Notes: generated by a model not told the origin, from the letters alone. A stretch of 64,000 nt of DNA from Enterococcus ureasiticus (GCF_001730285.1 NZ_MIJZ01000015.1:62001-126000), one strand, 5' to 3'. Shown: positions 1 through 8,703, counted from the first letter of the stretch. Translations and numbers: made by a program.

Positions 1-840
1 GATATACGTCAACTCGGCATGGTCTAAGCTTCCAACAAATTTTGTCAGTAAATAAAATCCTTCATGTCCACGTGTTTTTTCCGGAACTTCCGCTTGAGGT
101 AATTGAGCATCTATCTTCTCCCCCAATTTGATTGCATTGAACATCGTTCCATAGGCCGTTCCTGGATGGACACTTGTCCCTTCGATCGTGATCACAGCTT
201 GTGCCGCGTTGAACGTTTCATATTCAAAGCAACCGACTCTGCCACTATCTATTGTATAAGCAAATGCTGCTGGAAAATTCGCCGCATCAAAACGATCTGC
301 ACCACGTCCAATTTCTTCATCTGGTCCAAAAGCAAGTAATACTTCTCCATGAGGAATTTCAGGATGGGCCAATAGATACTCAACTGCATCTAAAATTTCT
401 ACGATTCCAGCTTTATCGTCTGCTCCTAAAAGGGTCGTTCCATCGGTTGTGATCAAGGTTTGACCGATATACTCTTTCAGATTGGGAAACTCTTCGGTTG
501 CCATGATGATTCCAAGTTTTTCATTCAGTACAACATCTTGACCATCGTAATTGGGAAAAATGTTGGGCTGAATATTCTCAGCGTTATAATCAGCTGTATC
601 CAAATGCGCAATAAACCCAATCGTCGGTATCTTCTCATTTGTGGTTGCAGGTAAAGCAGCCGTTAAGAAACCATTTTTTTCATTGTAGTGAATATCAGAA
701 AGTCCAATTTCTACTAATTCTTTTTCGATGATTCTTGCAAAGTCCACTTGCCCTGGTGTTGTCGGAACTGTCTGACTCGCGGCATCTGAGCGAGTGTTGA
801 CTTTAACATATCGGATAAATCGTTCTAATAATTCAGTCAT
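1..840 (-). CDS. pepT: Peptidase T (tripeptidase), 3' part beyond window
   Basis: Cytoplasmic zinc aminopeptidase that removes the N-terminal residue of tripeptides. The first 280 codons lie in the window; the frame runs open off the left edge, so the last third (usual length about 410 residues) is missing. The start ATG at 838-840 follows an AGAGGT site. The N-terminus carries the family pattern YVKVNTRSDA. Metal-site motifs are visible: HLDTAD (His79, Asp81), LLGADDKAG with the bridging Asp near 142, and the catalytic Glu-Glu near 175. It lies 44 bp downstream of an oligopeptide-binding lipoprotein gene on the same strand with no obvious terminator between, so both are probably one T-box-controlled transcript coupling peptide import to hydrolysis. 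Confidence 0.93.
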   Translation of the reverse strand, partial: MTELLERFIRYVKVNTRSDAASQTVPTTPGQVDFARIIEKELVEIGLSDIHYNEKNGFLTAALPATTNEKIPTIGFIAHLDTADYNAENIQPNIFPNYDGQDVVLNEKLGIIMATEEFPNLKEYIGQTLITTDGTTLLGADDKAGIVEILDAVEYLLAHPEIPHGEVLLAFGPDEEIGRGADRFDAANFPAAFAYTIDSGRVGCFEYETFNAAQAVITIEGTSVHPGTAYGTMFNAIKLGEKIDAQLPQAEVPEKTRGHEGFYLLTKFVGSLDHAELTYI

Positions 841-884
841 CGTATACCTCTTTCATTTCAAATTTTTAACTCATATAGTGTTTT

Positions 885-2531
885 TTATTCTTCTAAATAA
901 GCCGTTCTCAGGTTGAAATAGTCGCCGTATAAGTGATAGCTGATCCCTTTGATTTTTGGATTGATCAAATAATTAGACGCACTTTGATAAAGTGGTACTT
1001 GAGCAGCATCTTGATCCAATAAAATATCTTCTGCTTCTTTGTAGTTATCAAATTGCTCACTAGGTTTATTTGCATTCACTGTACGTGCATCCGTGATCAA
1101 TTTATCATAGTCAGTATTTTTATATGATCCATAATTATAAGCAGATTCTCCAGCATATAAATTAAAGTAAGAATCTAAATCACTGCTCCCTGCGATCCAG
1201 CCAGATAATGATAGTTCGTAGTCTTTATCTTTACGCGTTTGTAAAACATTATTTTTTGGTTGTGCATTGATTGTAATTTCGATACCTTTTAAGTTTTCTT
1301 GCAATTGACTTTGGACATATTCAGAGATTTTTTTCCCATTATCATCATCAGAAACTAAAAGTGATAACTTAATTTTATCACCTAAATCAGCTTTGGCTTT
1401 TTCCCACTCTGCTTGCGCTTTTTTCACATCATGAACTAAATGGTCACCACTAAACTTTCTAAAGTCTTCAGAAGTTTCAGGATTTTTGTACAGGTTACTT
1501 GGGATCAAGCCATTTAATGGTTTTGATCCATCGTTTAGCACATTTTTTGTTAAGGCATCTTTGTCGATTGCTTGGGCAATTGCTTTTCTAAGATGGATAT
1601 TTGCTGGCGCTGTTCCTTCTTTTTTATTGAAATCTAAATAATAATTGGCGACATCTGAATGTGTGACATAGCCCTCATCATCGCTATATTGTTGAACATA
1701 TTGACCACTGATCCGAACTAAATCCAACTCATTTGACTGGTATAAATTAATCCCAGTATTCTCTTCTTTAATTGTATTCACTTTAACTTCTTCTAATTTC
1801 ACTTTATCAGCATCATAATATTCAGGATTTTGCTTTAATGTCCATGTATCAGATGAAGCATCCCAATCCGTTAAGATAAAGGGTCCGCTGTATATTAAAT
1901 GGTCACTATCAGCTGCATACTCTTTTCCTTGTTTCTCAACATAAGCCTGATTTTGCGGTGCTAACCAACCAATCGATACGACTGTTAAAAATGATGGTTG
2001 CGCCTGTTCTAATGTGACTTCAAATTCTTTATCACTTGGTGCTGAAAGACCGATCTCGTCAATAGATTTCTCCCCATTGCGGATTGCTTTGCTGTTTTTC
2101 ACGTTGTCTAGTAAATAAGCATTTGGACCTATCGTTGCCGGTGTTACTAGTTTTTTCCATGAATAAAGAAAATCTTGTGCCGTGATCGGCTCACCATTAC
2201 TCCATTTTATATCGTCTTTGAGTGTAAATTTATACGTTAAGCCATCTTCGCTGATCTCGACTTTTTCTGCCAATCCTGGAATCGGTGTACTATCATCATC
2301 AAAACGATACAGCCCTTCAAAAAGATGTTGAACGATCGTAAAGGTGTTTTTATCCATTGTTTGTGTTGTATCTAATGTTGAAAGTGGTGCTGGTGAACTG
2401 ATTTCGATTTTTTGACTTGTTGCGATTGTCCCGTCTTCGCTTTTAGCCGTTTCTTTTTTGTCGTTGCCCCCGCATGCTGTTAGTAATAATCCCGTTAACA
2501 CTGCGCTTACGACTAATAACTTTTTCTTCAT
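885..2531 (-). CDS. Oligopeptide ABC transporter substrate-binding lipoprotein (SBP family 5)
   Basis: Extracellular peptide-binding lipoprotein of the OppA/SBP_bac_5 family, 548 residues. It has a lipoprotein signal peptide with lipobox LTAC (Cys20), then the typical large two-lobe body including a WSNGEPITAQDFLYSW segment characteristic of these proteins. The ATG follows an AAGGGGGAA site. No permease or ATPase gene lies beside it, so it probably serves an Opp transporter encoded elsewhere, such as the oppDFBC genes near 26-29.5 kb. A T-box leader about 230 nt upstream and pepT just downstream suggest expression under amino-acid starvation. An orphan OppA-like role in peptide-pheromone uptake cannot be excluded. 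Confidence 0.9.
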   Translation of the reverse strand: MKKKLLVVSAVLTGLLLTACGGNDKKETAKSEDGTIATSQKIEISSPAPLSTLDTTQTMDKNTFTIVQHLFEGLYRFDDDSTPIPGLAEKVEISEDGLTYKFTLKDDIKWSNGEPITAQDFLYSWKKLVTPATIGPNAYLLDNVKNSKAIRNGEKSIDEIGLSAPSDKEFEVTLEQAQPSFLTVVSIGWLAPQNQAYVEKQGKEYAADSDHLIYSGPFILTDWDASSDTWTLKQNPEYYDADKVKLEEVKVNTIKEENTGINLYQSNELDLVRISGQYVQQYSDDEGYVTHSDVANYYLDFNKKEGTAPANIHLRKAIAQAIDKDALTKNVLNDGSKPLNGLIPSNLYKNPETSEDFRKFSGDHLVHDVKKAQAEWEKAKADLGDKIKLSLLVSDDDNGKKISEYVQSQLQENLKGIEITINAQPKNNVLQTRKDKDYELSLSGWIAGSSDLDSYFNLYAGESAYNYGSYKNTDYDKLITDARTVNANKPSEQFDNYKEAEDILLDQDAAQVPLYQSASNYLINPKIKGISYHLYGDYFNLRTAYLEE

Positions 2532-2760
2532 TTTTGTTTCCCCCTTCAGTGTCTATATACATTAACTACTCCTACCTTTTTGTGTAGATGTCAGAAAAGC
2601 TGAATATTGTTCATCATCGAATCACTTTGTTCTTCGTGTTTTACAACAATGAGTTGGAAGCTGTGTACCGTGATTCACTAGTATGGTAACTTCTCTCCCT
2701 TTGGTCGCCAAGTATTGTTCATCATCTACTCTGGCGGAGCCAGTCGTAGTGATTCACAAC
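2532..2760 (-). other. Long leader segment between T-box terminator and oppA-like gene
   Basis: About 230 nt of read-through leader. It contains a direct repeat TATTGTTCATCATC (2605-2618 and 2713-2726), two copies of the near-palindrome GTGATTCAC (2670-2678, 2749-2757) and a CTGGC/GCCAG hairpin on the minus strand near 2731-2743. A short minus-strand ORF starts at an ATG at 2560-2562 behind AGGTAGGAG and overlaps the oppA-like start in another frame; it may be fortuitous. Confidence 0.4.
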
Positions 2761-3031
2761 AAAAAACTCTCATCCTAATAAAAGGACGAGAGTTTCAACT
2801 TTCGCGATACCACCTTCAATTGACTTACATAATAAGCCCACTCTTTCAGTACGAACATACTGAGGCGCTATAACAGGCGCACCTGAATTGATCTTAACGT
2901 GTTCAATCAATTTGTTCAAAGGCCATTTTCTTTTCCATATTCACTGTCTCTTCCCACCAAACGAGACTCTCTTTGAGTTATCTGAAAAATACTTTCCTTA
3001 TCTTCACATTTAATTTTAATAGATAATGTAT
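2761..3031 (-). promoter_or_regulatory. T-box riboswitch with terminator, probable methionine specifier
   Basis: On the minus strand the sequence shows a Stem I-like region with AGUA (2993-2990) and GAA (2930-2928) flanking a specifier loop, a GGTGGGA segment, the T-box core GGTGGTATCGCGAAAG (about 2815-2800), and a terminator hairpin with arms AAACTCTCGTCC and GGATGAGAGTTTT ending in a T run near 2761. The codon after GAA-A is ATG at 2926-2924, closed by AAGG/CCTT pairing, which suggests tRNA-Met; AAT (Asn) in the neighbouring register is the alternative. Uncharged tRNA would favour antitermination into the oppA-like gene and pepT. T-box identity is firm from the core motif; specificity is inferred. 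Confidence 0.9.
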
Positions 3032-3038
3032 TATATGG

Positions 3039-3068
3039 ATTGTAGCATAAAATTTTAGTGAGAGTCAA
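3039..3068 (-). promoter_or_regulatory. Promoter of the T-box/oppA/pepT transcript
   Basis: Minus-strand -35 TTGACT (3068-3063), 18-bp spacer and -10 TACAAT (3044-3039), just upstream of the T-box leader. Start predicted near 3031. Confidence 0.75.
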
Positions 3069-3155
3069 CAAAGATTTTTATCCATGTATTTAAATTACCA
3101 TATCCATATAGCCTTCGATAAAGACTTGTAAACGCTCTATTTCTATCACTCTCCT

Positions 3156-3290
3156 GTGTCAAAAAAAATTGACACTTGAATTACAATCTATTACTTTGTT
3201 CTCTATTTCTTATAAAATAATGTCTTTTTTTGATAAAAAGCTCATACTTGATAATGGTATACTTTAATTGGTATCAAAATGATTTGATAC
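3156..3290 (+). promoter_or_regulatory. MucBP-gene promoter region with two matching 20-bp palindromic operators
   Basis: Two inverted repeats share the form GTRTCAA-N6-TTGAYAC: 3156-3175 (arms GTGTCAA/TTGACAC) and 3271-3290 (arms GTATCAA/TTGATAC). The first overlaps a TTGACA -35 element (3169-3174); the second sits immediately after an extended -10, TGGTATACT (3255-3263). Equal length, spacing and base pattern imply one dimeric regulator bound at two sites. The regulator is not identifiable here. Confidence 0.6.
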
Positions 3291-3311
3291 TATCTAGGAG
3301 GAGAAGGGAAA

Positions 3312-4562
3312 ATGAAAAAAAACAAAAGATTTGCTAGTTTAGCATTGGTTACTTTACTAGCGCCTACATTATTGAATGCACAATGTGCACTTGCTGAAGA
3401 AACACCATCAGCTCCATCAGAGCAACAACAAGAGATCGTTCCTGAAAAAGAACAGCCTGAAGCTGAAAAAGAGGTTGAACCTGAGAAACAAACAGAATCA
3501 GAAACTAAACCTGAAACACCGGTAGAAGAATCTAAGCCTGAAAACAAACCAGAAAAAGATCCTACAAAAGAAGAAGCTAAAACTGAAACTGAAAAAGAAT
3601 CAGAAAAAAAAGAACAACCTAAAAAAGAAAAAGCTGCTACGAATGTAACAGTGACTGTTAGTCTTATAGATCAGACAACGGGCATTATTCAAAATCTTCC
3701 TATTACTGGCGAAGTAGGCACAACAACAAATCTTGAATTGCCTCTTACAGCTGGAAAGTATGAATTTGTTTCTACTTCCGATGCACTGGCAATCCCAATT
3801 GCAGACGCTACTGGTCATTTAGGCTTACAACTAACATTCCCAAGTTCTGCTACAGGTAGTTATGCTATTTCTGTTACTGTTAGACAACTTGCTGGAATCG
3901 TCGGCGGAAATGTCTTTGTTCTTCACCTGGATGACTTAGGTAACGAACTTACACAAGCAGTGACTGTTTTAGGAGGATTTGTTGGTGAAACTTATACGAC
4001 TGAACCAAAAAATATTCCAGGTTACACGTTAGTCGAAACACCTCTTAACTATACAGGTACATTTACAGAAACTGAGCAATCTGTGACATATCGTTATGAT
4101 CGCGTACAAACAACAGTTAGTGTAGTTTGTGTCGATGAAAACGGTGTACCATTAGGAGATGTTGTTTCCCAAGCTGGTAAATTTAACGATACATTCACTA
4201 TTACTGCACCTGAAGTGGCTGGTTATGAATATTTAGGAATTTCTCAAGCAACTTATTCAAATCCTTCCACAACATTCAGTGGAACATATGGTTTAGAAGA
4301 TCAAAACTTTGTTGCTACGTATAGAAAAATAGTTGAAGTACCTGCTACACCTGCTGACCCAACACCAAATATTCAAACAGCAGCAATACCTAACCTATTA
4401 AATCAACTACCTGTTAAAACAGAAACTCCTAAAAAAGAGCATAAAAAATTACCTGAAACAGGTGAAACTGAAACTAGCTCATTCGTAGTCTCTATGGGTG
4501 TAACTTTAATTGCAGCCGTTTATTTCACTAAGAAAAAAAGAGAAGATCAATTTAGCTTATAA
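3312..4562 (+). CDS. LPxTG-anchored MucBP-repeat surface protein
   Basis: Sortase-anchored wall protein of 416 residues. Order: signal peptide (about 1-29), an E/K/P-rich low-complexity stalk (about 30-107), a beta-rich domain of unclear family (about 108-195), two MucBP-like repeats (about 197-263 and 264-335, each with the GYTLVE or GYEYLG-type turn and a closing V-T/A-YRY/YRK strand), a Pro-rich linker, then LPETG at 380-384, a hydrophobic helix and a basic tail. MucBP modules are associated with adhesion to mucins or other host glycans. The start follows AGGAGG. It is monocistronic: paired operators upstream and a strong terminator downstream. Ligand unknown. Confidence 0.88.
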   Translation: MKKNKRFASLALVTLLAPTLLNAQCALAEETPSAPSEQQQEIVPEKEQPEAEKEVEPEKQTESETKPETPVEESKPENKPEKDPTKEEAKTETEKESEKKEQPKKEKAATNVTVTVSLIDQTTGIIQNLPITGEVGTTTNLELPLTAGKYEFVSTSDALAIPIADATGHLGLQLTFPSSATGSYAISVTVRQLAGIVGGNVFVLHLDDLGNELTQAVTVLGGFVGETYTTEPKNIPGYTLVETPLNYTGTFTETEQSVTYRYDRVQTTVSVVCVDENGVPLGDVVSQAGKFNDTFTITAPEVAGYEYLGISQATYSNPSTTFSGTYGLEDQNFVATYRKIVEVPATPADPTPNIQTAAIPNLLNQLPVKTETPKKEHKKLPETGETETSSFVVSMGVTLIAAVYFTKKKREDQFSL

Positions 4563-4582
4563 TCAGTTTTTGATACTCTATT

Positions 4583-4627
4583 AAAAATCGGGACATAGGT
4601 CATTATCCGACCTATGTCCCGATTTTT
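4583..4627. terminator. Bidirectional terminator between MucBP gene and siderophore-binding protein gene
   Basis: Nineteen-bp arms (4583-4601 and 4609-4627) with a 7-nt loop; A-run on one side and T-run on the other. It serves the two convergent transcripts. Confidence 0.95.
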
Positions 4628-4640
4628 TATTTAGTAAAGA

Positions 4641-5606
4641 TTACTTCAACGCCTTTTTTACATCTTCAATCATCAAGTGCGTAGACTCTAATCCACCACC
4701 ACTTAGGTACCAAACATCAGGTTGTAAAGAAATAACTTTACCATTTTTGCCAGCGTTCGTTTGTTTTACCAATTCATTATTTTCTACATTATCATTCGTA
4801 TCATCGCCACCGATTGCTTTCGTACGGTCAACAACAAACAAGATATCTGGATTTTTTTCTAAAACATATTCATAAGAAACGCTTTGGCCATGAGTTGATG
4901 CTTCGATGGCATCATCTGCTTGTTTAAAGCCGAATGTATCATGAACAATTCCGAAACGAGAACCTGTACCATACGCTGAAAGTTGTCCTTCATTTACCAA
5001 GACAACCAACGCTTTTTCATCACTAGCTTCAGCTTTTTCTTTAACATCTGCAATTTCTTTTTCTAAATCAGTGATTTTTGTCTTCGCTTCATCTTTTTTA
5101 TCGAAGATTTCAGCTAACGTTTCGATGTTTTTCTTCGTAGAATTCCATGTGTCTTTAGCATCGACTGATAGATAAATTGTTGGTGCGATTTTGCTTAATT
5201 TATCTTGGAAATCTCGTTGGCGTCCAGAAATAATGATCATATCAGGTTTCATTTGGTTGATTTTCTCTAAATCAGGCTCTTTGATTCCACCAGCTGATTC
5301 TACTTTTTTGTAGTCAGCTAAATACTCTGGTAAATTCTTTGTTGGAGCACCAACAACTGTATCACCAACCCCCAATGCGTCCATTGTATCCAATGAGCCA
5401 TTATCAAAAACAACGACTTTTTTAGGATTTTTAGGTACTTCTATTGAACCATTTGAATCGTTTACTGTGATTGTTTTTGCTGTATCTGAACTTGATTCTT
5501 TCGAAGCTGAACCATCTGTCGCTTTTTTCCCGTTGTTACCACACGCACCTAAAGTAAGCAGTGCGATCATTGATACCGTTGCAATTGCTAAAAATTTCTT
5601 TTTCAT
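4641..5606 (-). CDS. yclQ: Siderophore-binding lipoprotein (YclQ/FatB-like)
   Basis: Extracellular lipoprotein of a catechol-type siderophore ABC importer, 321 residues. Signal peptide with lipobox LGAC (Cys22), a Ser/Lys-rich linker and a class III (Peripla_BP_2) binding fold of two lobes joined by a long charged helix (about 150-190). It is last in a four-gene operon permease-permease-ATPase-binding protein, matching Bacillus yclNOPQ. The 110-bp gap to the ATPase gene contains a shortened copy of the dispersed repeat, which could form an mRNA hairpin. Petrobactin-type substrate is inferred by analogy only. Confidence 0.88.
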   Translation of the reverse strand: MKKKFLAIATVSMIALLTLGACGNNGKKATDGSASKESSSDTAKTITVNDSNGSIEVPKNPKKVVVFDNGSLDTMDALGVGDTVVGAPTKNLPEYLADYKKVESAGGIKEPDLEKINQMKPDMIIISGRQRDFQDKLSKIAPTIYLSVDAKDTWNSTKKNIETLAEIFDKKDEAKTKITDLEKEIADVKEKAEASDEKALVVLVNEGQLSAYGTGSRFGIVHDTFGFKQADDAIEASTHGQSVSYEYVLEKNPDILFVVDRTKAIGGDDTNDNVENNELVKQTNAGKNGKVISLQPDVWYLSGGGLESTHLMIEDVKKALK

Positions 5607-5664
5607 TTTATTTCCCCCAGTTTAATTAATGTTTTTAAATTTTTTTCTACAATAGATTAAAGTG

Positions 5665-5717
5665 TTTTTTCTGCTTTTCTTGTGATCTAGCTTCGAGCGT
5701 TAGCTCTCAGCTTTTCT
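5665..5717 (-). repeat. Shortened remnant of the dispersed palindromic repeat
   Basis: Shows the CTTTTCTTGTGATCTAGC end of the repeat joined directly to the GAGC-loop-GCTC-CAGCTTTTCTA end, without the central hairpin seen at 8430-8699. Lies between yclP and yclQ. Confidence 0.6.
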
Positions 5718-6474
5718 AGTTAAAATACATACAAAATCTTTTTCCTTCAATTTCACAAATTCGGATGTTCATATCATAAAGTTTATTCAAAACTTCGGAT
5801 TGAATAATGTCATCTGTACTACCATGAGTAAATAACCGACCATCTTTCATTGCTACGATCTCATCTGCATAACTAGCTGCAAAATTGATATCATGTAACA
5901 CAATTACCACTGTTTTGCCAAATTCATCGACTAAGCGACGCAGCGTCTGCATCATTTGAACCGCAAAGTTCATATCTAAATTGTTTAAAGGCTCATCCAA
6001 TAAAATATAATCCGTATCCTGAGCTAAGACCATGGCAATATACACACGCTGTAGTTGCCCACCTGACAAAGTATCAATTAAATCATCGGCCATATCCAAC
6101 AGTCCTAGATTTTCCATTGCTTCTTCAACTTTTTCATGATCTTCTTTTTTCAAACGCCCTTTACTATAAGGGAAACGTCCAAAATTAACTAACTCTCGAA
6201 CCGTGATTTTAAGATTGATACCATTTGTTTGTTTTAAAATCGATAACTTTTTAGACAGTTCGCTTTGTTTCCACGTCTTTACTTCATTGTGATCTAAATA
6301 AATCTCACCAGTATCTTTTGGAATCAAGCGGCTCATCATTGAAAGCAGCGTACTTTTCCCTGCCCCATTTGGACCGATAAAAGCGGTCAATTTTTGTTCT
6401 GTGATCGGCAATTGAACCTCTGAAACTACAATCTTTTCACCATATCTTTTTGAAACATTTTTGATTTCGATCAT
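5716..6474 (-). CDS. yclP: Iron-siderophore ABC transporter ATPase (YclP/FecE-like)
   Basis: Cytoplasmic ATPase energising the siderophore importer, 252 residues, the usual size. Walker A GPNGAGKST (34-42), signature LSGGQ (136-140) and Walker B ILLDEP (157-162) are intact, followed by the switch His in VLHD. Its start overlaps the end of the second permease gene by four bases, so it is translationally coupled within the yclNOPQ-like operon. Confidence 0.93.
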   Translation of the reverse strand: MIEIKNVSKRYGEKIVVSEVQLPITEQKLTAFIGPNGAGKSTLLSMMSRLIPKDTGEIYLDHNEVKTWKQSELSKKLSILKQTNGINLKITVRELVNFGRFPYSKGRLKKEDHEKVEEAMENLGLLDMADDLIDTLSGGQLQRVYIAMVLAQDTDYILLDEPLNNLDMNFAVQMMQTLRRLVDEFGKTVVIVLHDINFAASYADEIVAMKDGRLFTHGSTDDIIQSEVLNKLYDMNIRICEIEGKRFCMYFN

Positions 6475-7439
6475 CTACGCTGCTTCCTTTCACTAATAAT
6501 CTTTCCGACAAAATATACACCGCCGCCAAATTCGATCACAATACTTAACGTCGTATTCAGCTGAAACACTTGCTCTACAAGAAACTGTCCAAATACTAAC
6601 AAAAGGATGGACAATAAACTACCGCCTAAAAATAACTCACGATGTCTATATGTACCCATTAACTGATAGCTCATATTGGCAACAATAAATCCGAGAAAGG
6701 TCACAGGCCCCACCAAAGCCGTCGATAATCCTATCAAACCACTGATCACAGTCAATAACACAAACTGAAATCTCGGAACATTGATCCCTAAACTAGTTGC
6801 TTGCTCATTACCTAAATGCAAAACATCTAACGCATGACTTTTGAACCATAAAAATCCCACTAATAACGTGATCAAAATCCCGGCAATCAACAGATGCTGA
6901 CTATTCACATTCCCAAAACTAGCAAATAATTTACCTTGCAGCAAATCATATTCATTCGGGTCCATCACAACTTGCAGGAACGTACTGATACTATTGAAAA
7001 AGGTCCCTAAAATAATCCCGATCATTAATAATAAAAACAGATCGTTACCACCTTTTTCCAACAAGAAACGAGACAACATAATACTCGCACTCACCATCAA
7101 TAAAACGTTCAAAAGAAATGTAGTGATTGTTTCATTACCTAAAAGCTGCTGTCCACCTAAAAAGAAAAACAACAAGGTCTGAATAAAAACATATAATGAA
7201 TCCAAACCCAAAATATTCGGCGTTAAAAAATGGTTCTGCGTCATCGTCTGAAAACTGATCGTTGAAAATGTTGCAGCGATCCCCACAAAAATAAAAGCCA
7301 GTAATTTTTTTCCTCTAAGCTCTAAAGCAAAGGCCCAATTTCCATAGGTTTTATACGATAAATACAAGGCGCAAACCACAATCACCGCAATCAACAATAA
7401 ACTAATTTTTACCGCTGCTGACTGGAAGAATTTTTTCAT
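6471..7439 (-). CDS. yclO: Iron-siderophore ABC transporter permease (YclO-like)
   Basis: FecCD-family integral membrane permease, 322 residues, with about nine or ten hydrophobic segments and the conserved GLSTALVGPVTFLGFIVAN loop region that contacts the ATPase. Overlaps yclP downstream (4 bp) and yclN upstream (4 bp), consistent with coordinated translation. Pairs with YclN as a heterodimeric channel. Confidence 0.92.
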   Translation of the reverse strand: MKKFFQSAAVKISLLLIAVIVVCALYLSYKTYGNWAFALELRGKKLLAFIFVGIAATFSTISFQTMTQNHFLTPNILGLDSLYVFIQTLLFFFLGGQQLLGNETITTFLLNVLLMVSASIMLSRFLLEKGGNDLFLLLMIGIILGTFFNSISTFLQVVMDPNEYDLLQGKLFASFGNVNSQHLLIAGILITLLVGFLWFKSHALDVLHLGNEQATSLGINVPRFQFVLLTVISGLIGLSTALVGPVTFLGFIVANMSYQLMGTYRHRELFLGGSLLSILLLVFGQFLVEQVFQLNTTLSIVIEFGGGVYFVGKIISERKQRR

Positions 7440-8383
7440 GCTGTTTTCCTCCTCATCAATAATGCGATAAAGATAAAGCTTCCAAGTACGCCAACAACCA
7501 CGCTGACCGGCACTTCATATGGTGCAATCACGACACGCGCTAAAACATCACACGCTAATAAAAAGATACTTCCGCCGACCGCTGTGATCGCCAGTGTATT
7601 TTTCATATGATCGCCATATCGCATCGACACTAGATTAGGAACGATTACACCTAAAAATGGAATATTTCCTACCATAATCAAGACAACCGCACTAGATAAC
7701 GCAACAATCCCTAAACCGAATAATTGGATACGCTGATAATTCAACCCCAGATTCGTTGCCATATCTTCACCCATACCGACGACTGTAAAGCGATACGCAA
7801 AAAGATACGTGATGATCAATAACGGAATCGTCAGATAAAGTAGTTCATAATTCCCTTTCATCACGGTAGAAAAGTTCCCTTGTAACCAAGAAGACATATT
7901 TTGAACCAGTTGGAATTGATAGGCAAAAAATGTCGCCACCGAACCTATAATATTCCCAAACATCACACCGATCAGCGGAATCATTACTTGATTTTTTGCT
8001 GGCAAAAACCGTGTTAAATAAATAAAAATCAATGTACCGCCAAAAGCAAACAAGAATGCGATAAAGGATCGAAATAATAACGGCGCACTGGGGAAAAAAA
8101 TCATCACGACTAAAATTCCTAAACGTGCACTATCCATCGTACCTGCTGTACTTGGCGAAACAAATTTATTCTGTGTTAAATGCTGCATGATCAACCCAGA
8201 GATACTAATTGTACTCCCGGCAATCACCAAACTAATCGTTCGGGGCAGCCGCGTTGTTAACAATACTAATTGTTGCTGTGAATCCCATTGAAATAATTGT
8301 GTCAGAGAAATATCTTTCACCCCGACAAAAATCGATAATACAATCAAAAGGAGTAAGAGAACAAATAGGCCTATTTTTTTCAT
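7436..8383 (-). CDS. yclN: Iron-siderophore ABC transporter permease (YclN-like)
   Basis: First gene of the siderophore-uptake operon: FecCD-family permease of 315 residues with multiple transmembrane segments and the GNIPFLGVIVPN motif. RBS CGGAGC before the ATG. The Fur-box promoter lies about 340 nt upstream, giving a long leader occupied by tandem structured repeats. Confidence 0.92.
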   Translation of the reverse strand: MKKIGLFVLLLLLIVLSIFVGVKDISLTQLFQWDSQQQLVLLTTRLPRTISLVIAGSTISISGLIMQHLTQNKFVSPSTAGTMDSARLGILVVMIFFPSAPLLFRSFIAFLFAFGGTLIFIYLTRFLPAKNQVMIPLIGVMFGNIIGSVATFFAYQFQLVQNMSSWLQGNFSTVMKGNYELLYLTIPLLIITYLFAYRFTVVGMGEDMATNLGLNYQRIQLFGLGIVALSSAVVLIMVGNIPFLGVIVPNLVSMRYGDHMKNTLAITAVGGSIFLLACDVLARVVIAPYEVPVSVVVGVLGSFIFIALLMRRKTA

Positions 8384-8429
8384 ATACTTGCTCCGTTTTT
8401 CTACTTGCTGGAATGAAAGCTTCTAAAGA

Positions 8430-8699
8430 ACTAAGCGAGCTTGCTCAACTTTTCTCTTTGTCTAGCTTTACAGACTAGCTCCTCGGAAAAAAGATAAAAC
8501 CTGCTCGTGCCCAAAAGCGGCACAATCATGTTTTCCTATTTTTCTGTCGGTGCTGAACGAGTCTGTTCAACTTTTCTCTTTGTCTAGCTTTACAAACTAG
8601 TTCTTCGGAAAAAAGATAAAACCTGCTCGTGCCCAAAAACAGCACAATCATGTTTTCCTATTTTTCTGTCAGAACTGAGCGAGCTTGCTCAGCTTTTCT
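8430..8699 (-). repeat. Tandem dispersed palindromic repeat, two full units plus a terminal segment
   Basis: Two units of about 121 bp (about 8430-8549 and 8550-8670) plus the start of a third (8671-8699). Each starts with a small hairpin (GAGC/GCTC or GAAC/GTTC) followed by a CTTTTCT tract, and contains a long imperfect palindrome with inner arm GTGC/GCAC and outer arms GGAAAAA/TTTTTC. The array lies inside the predicted 5' leader of the yclNOPQ-like operon. No coding potential was recognised. Confidence 0.85.
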
Positions 8700-8703
8700 A
8701 ATT

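Noticed and set aside
103-654. Three overlapping plus-strand ORFs near the left edge
   Set aside because: They are antisense shadows of pepT, whose protein has clear metal-site motifs.
3290-3547. Ser/Cys-rich minus-strand ORF
   Set aside because: Antisense of the E/K/P-rich stalk of the MucBP protein; low-complexity artefact.
8430-8699. CRISPR-like direct repeats
   Set aside because: Only two units of about 121 bp with no short repeat/spacer alternation and no cas genes; a dispersed palindromic family fits better.
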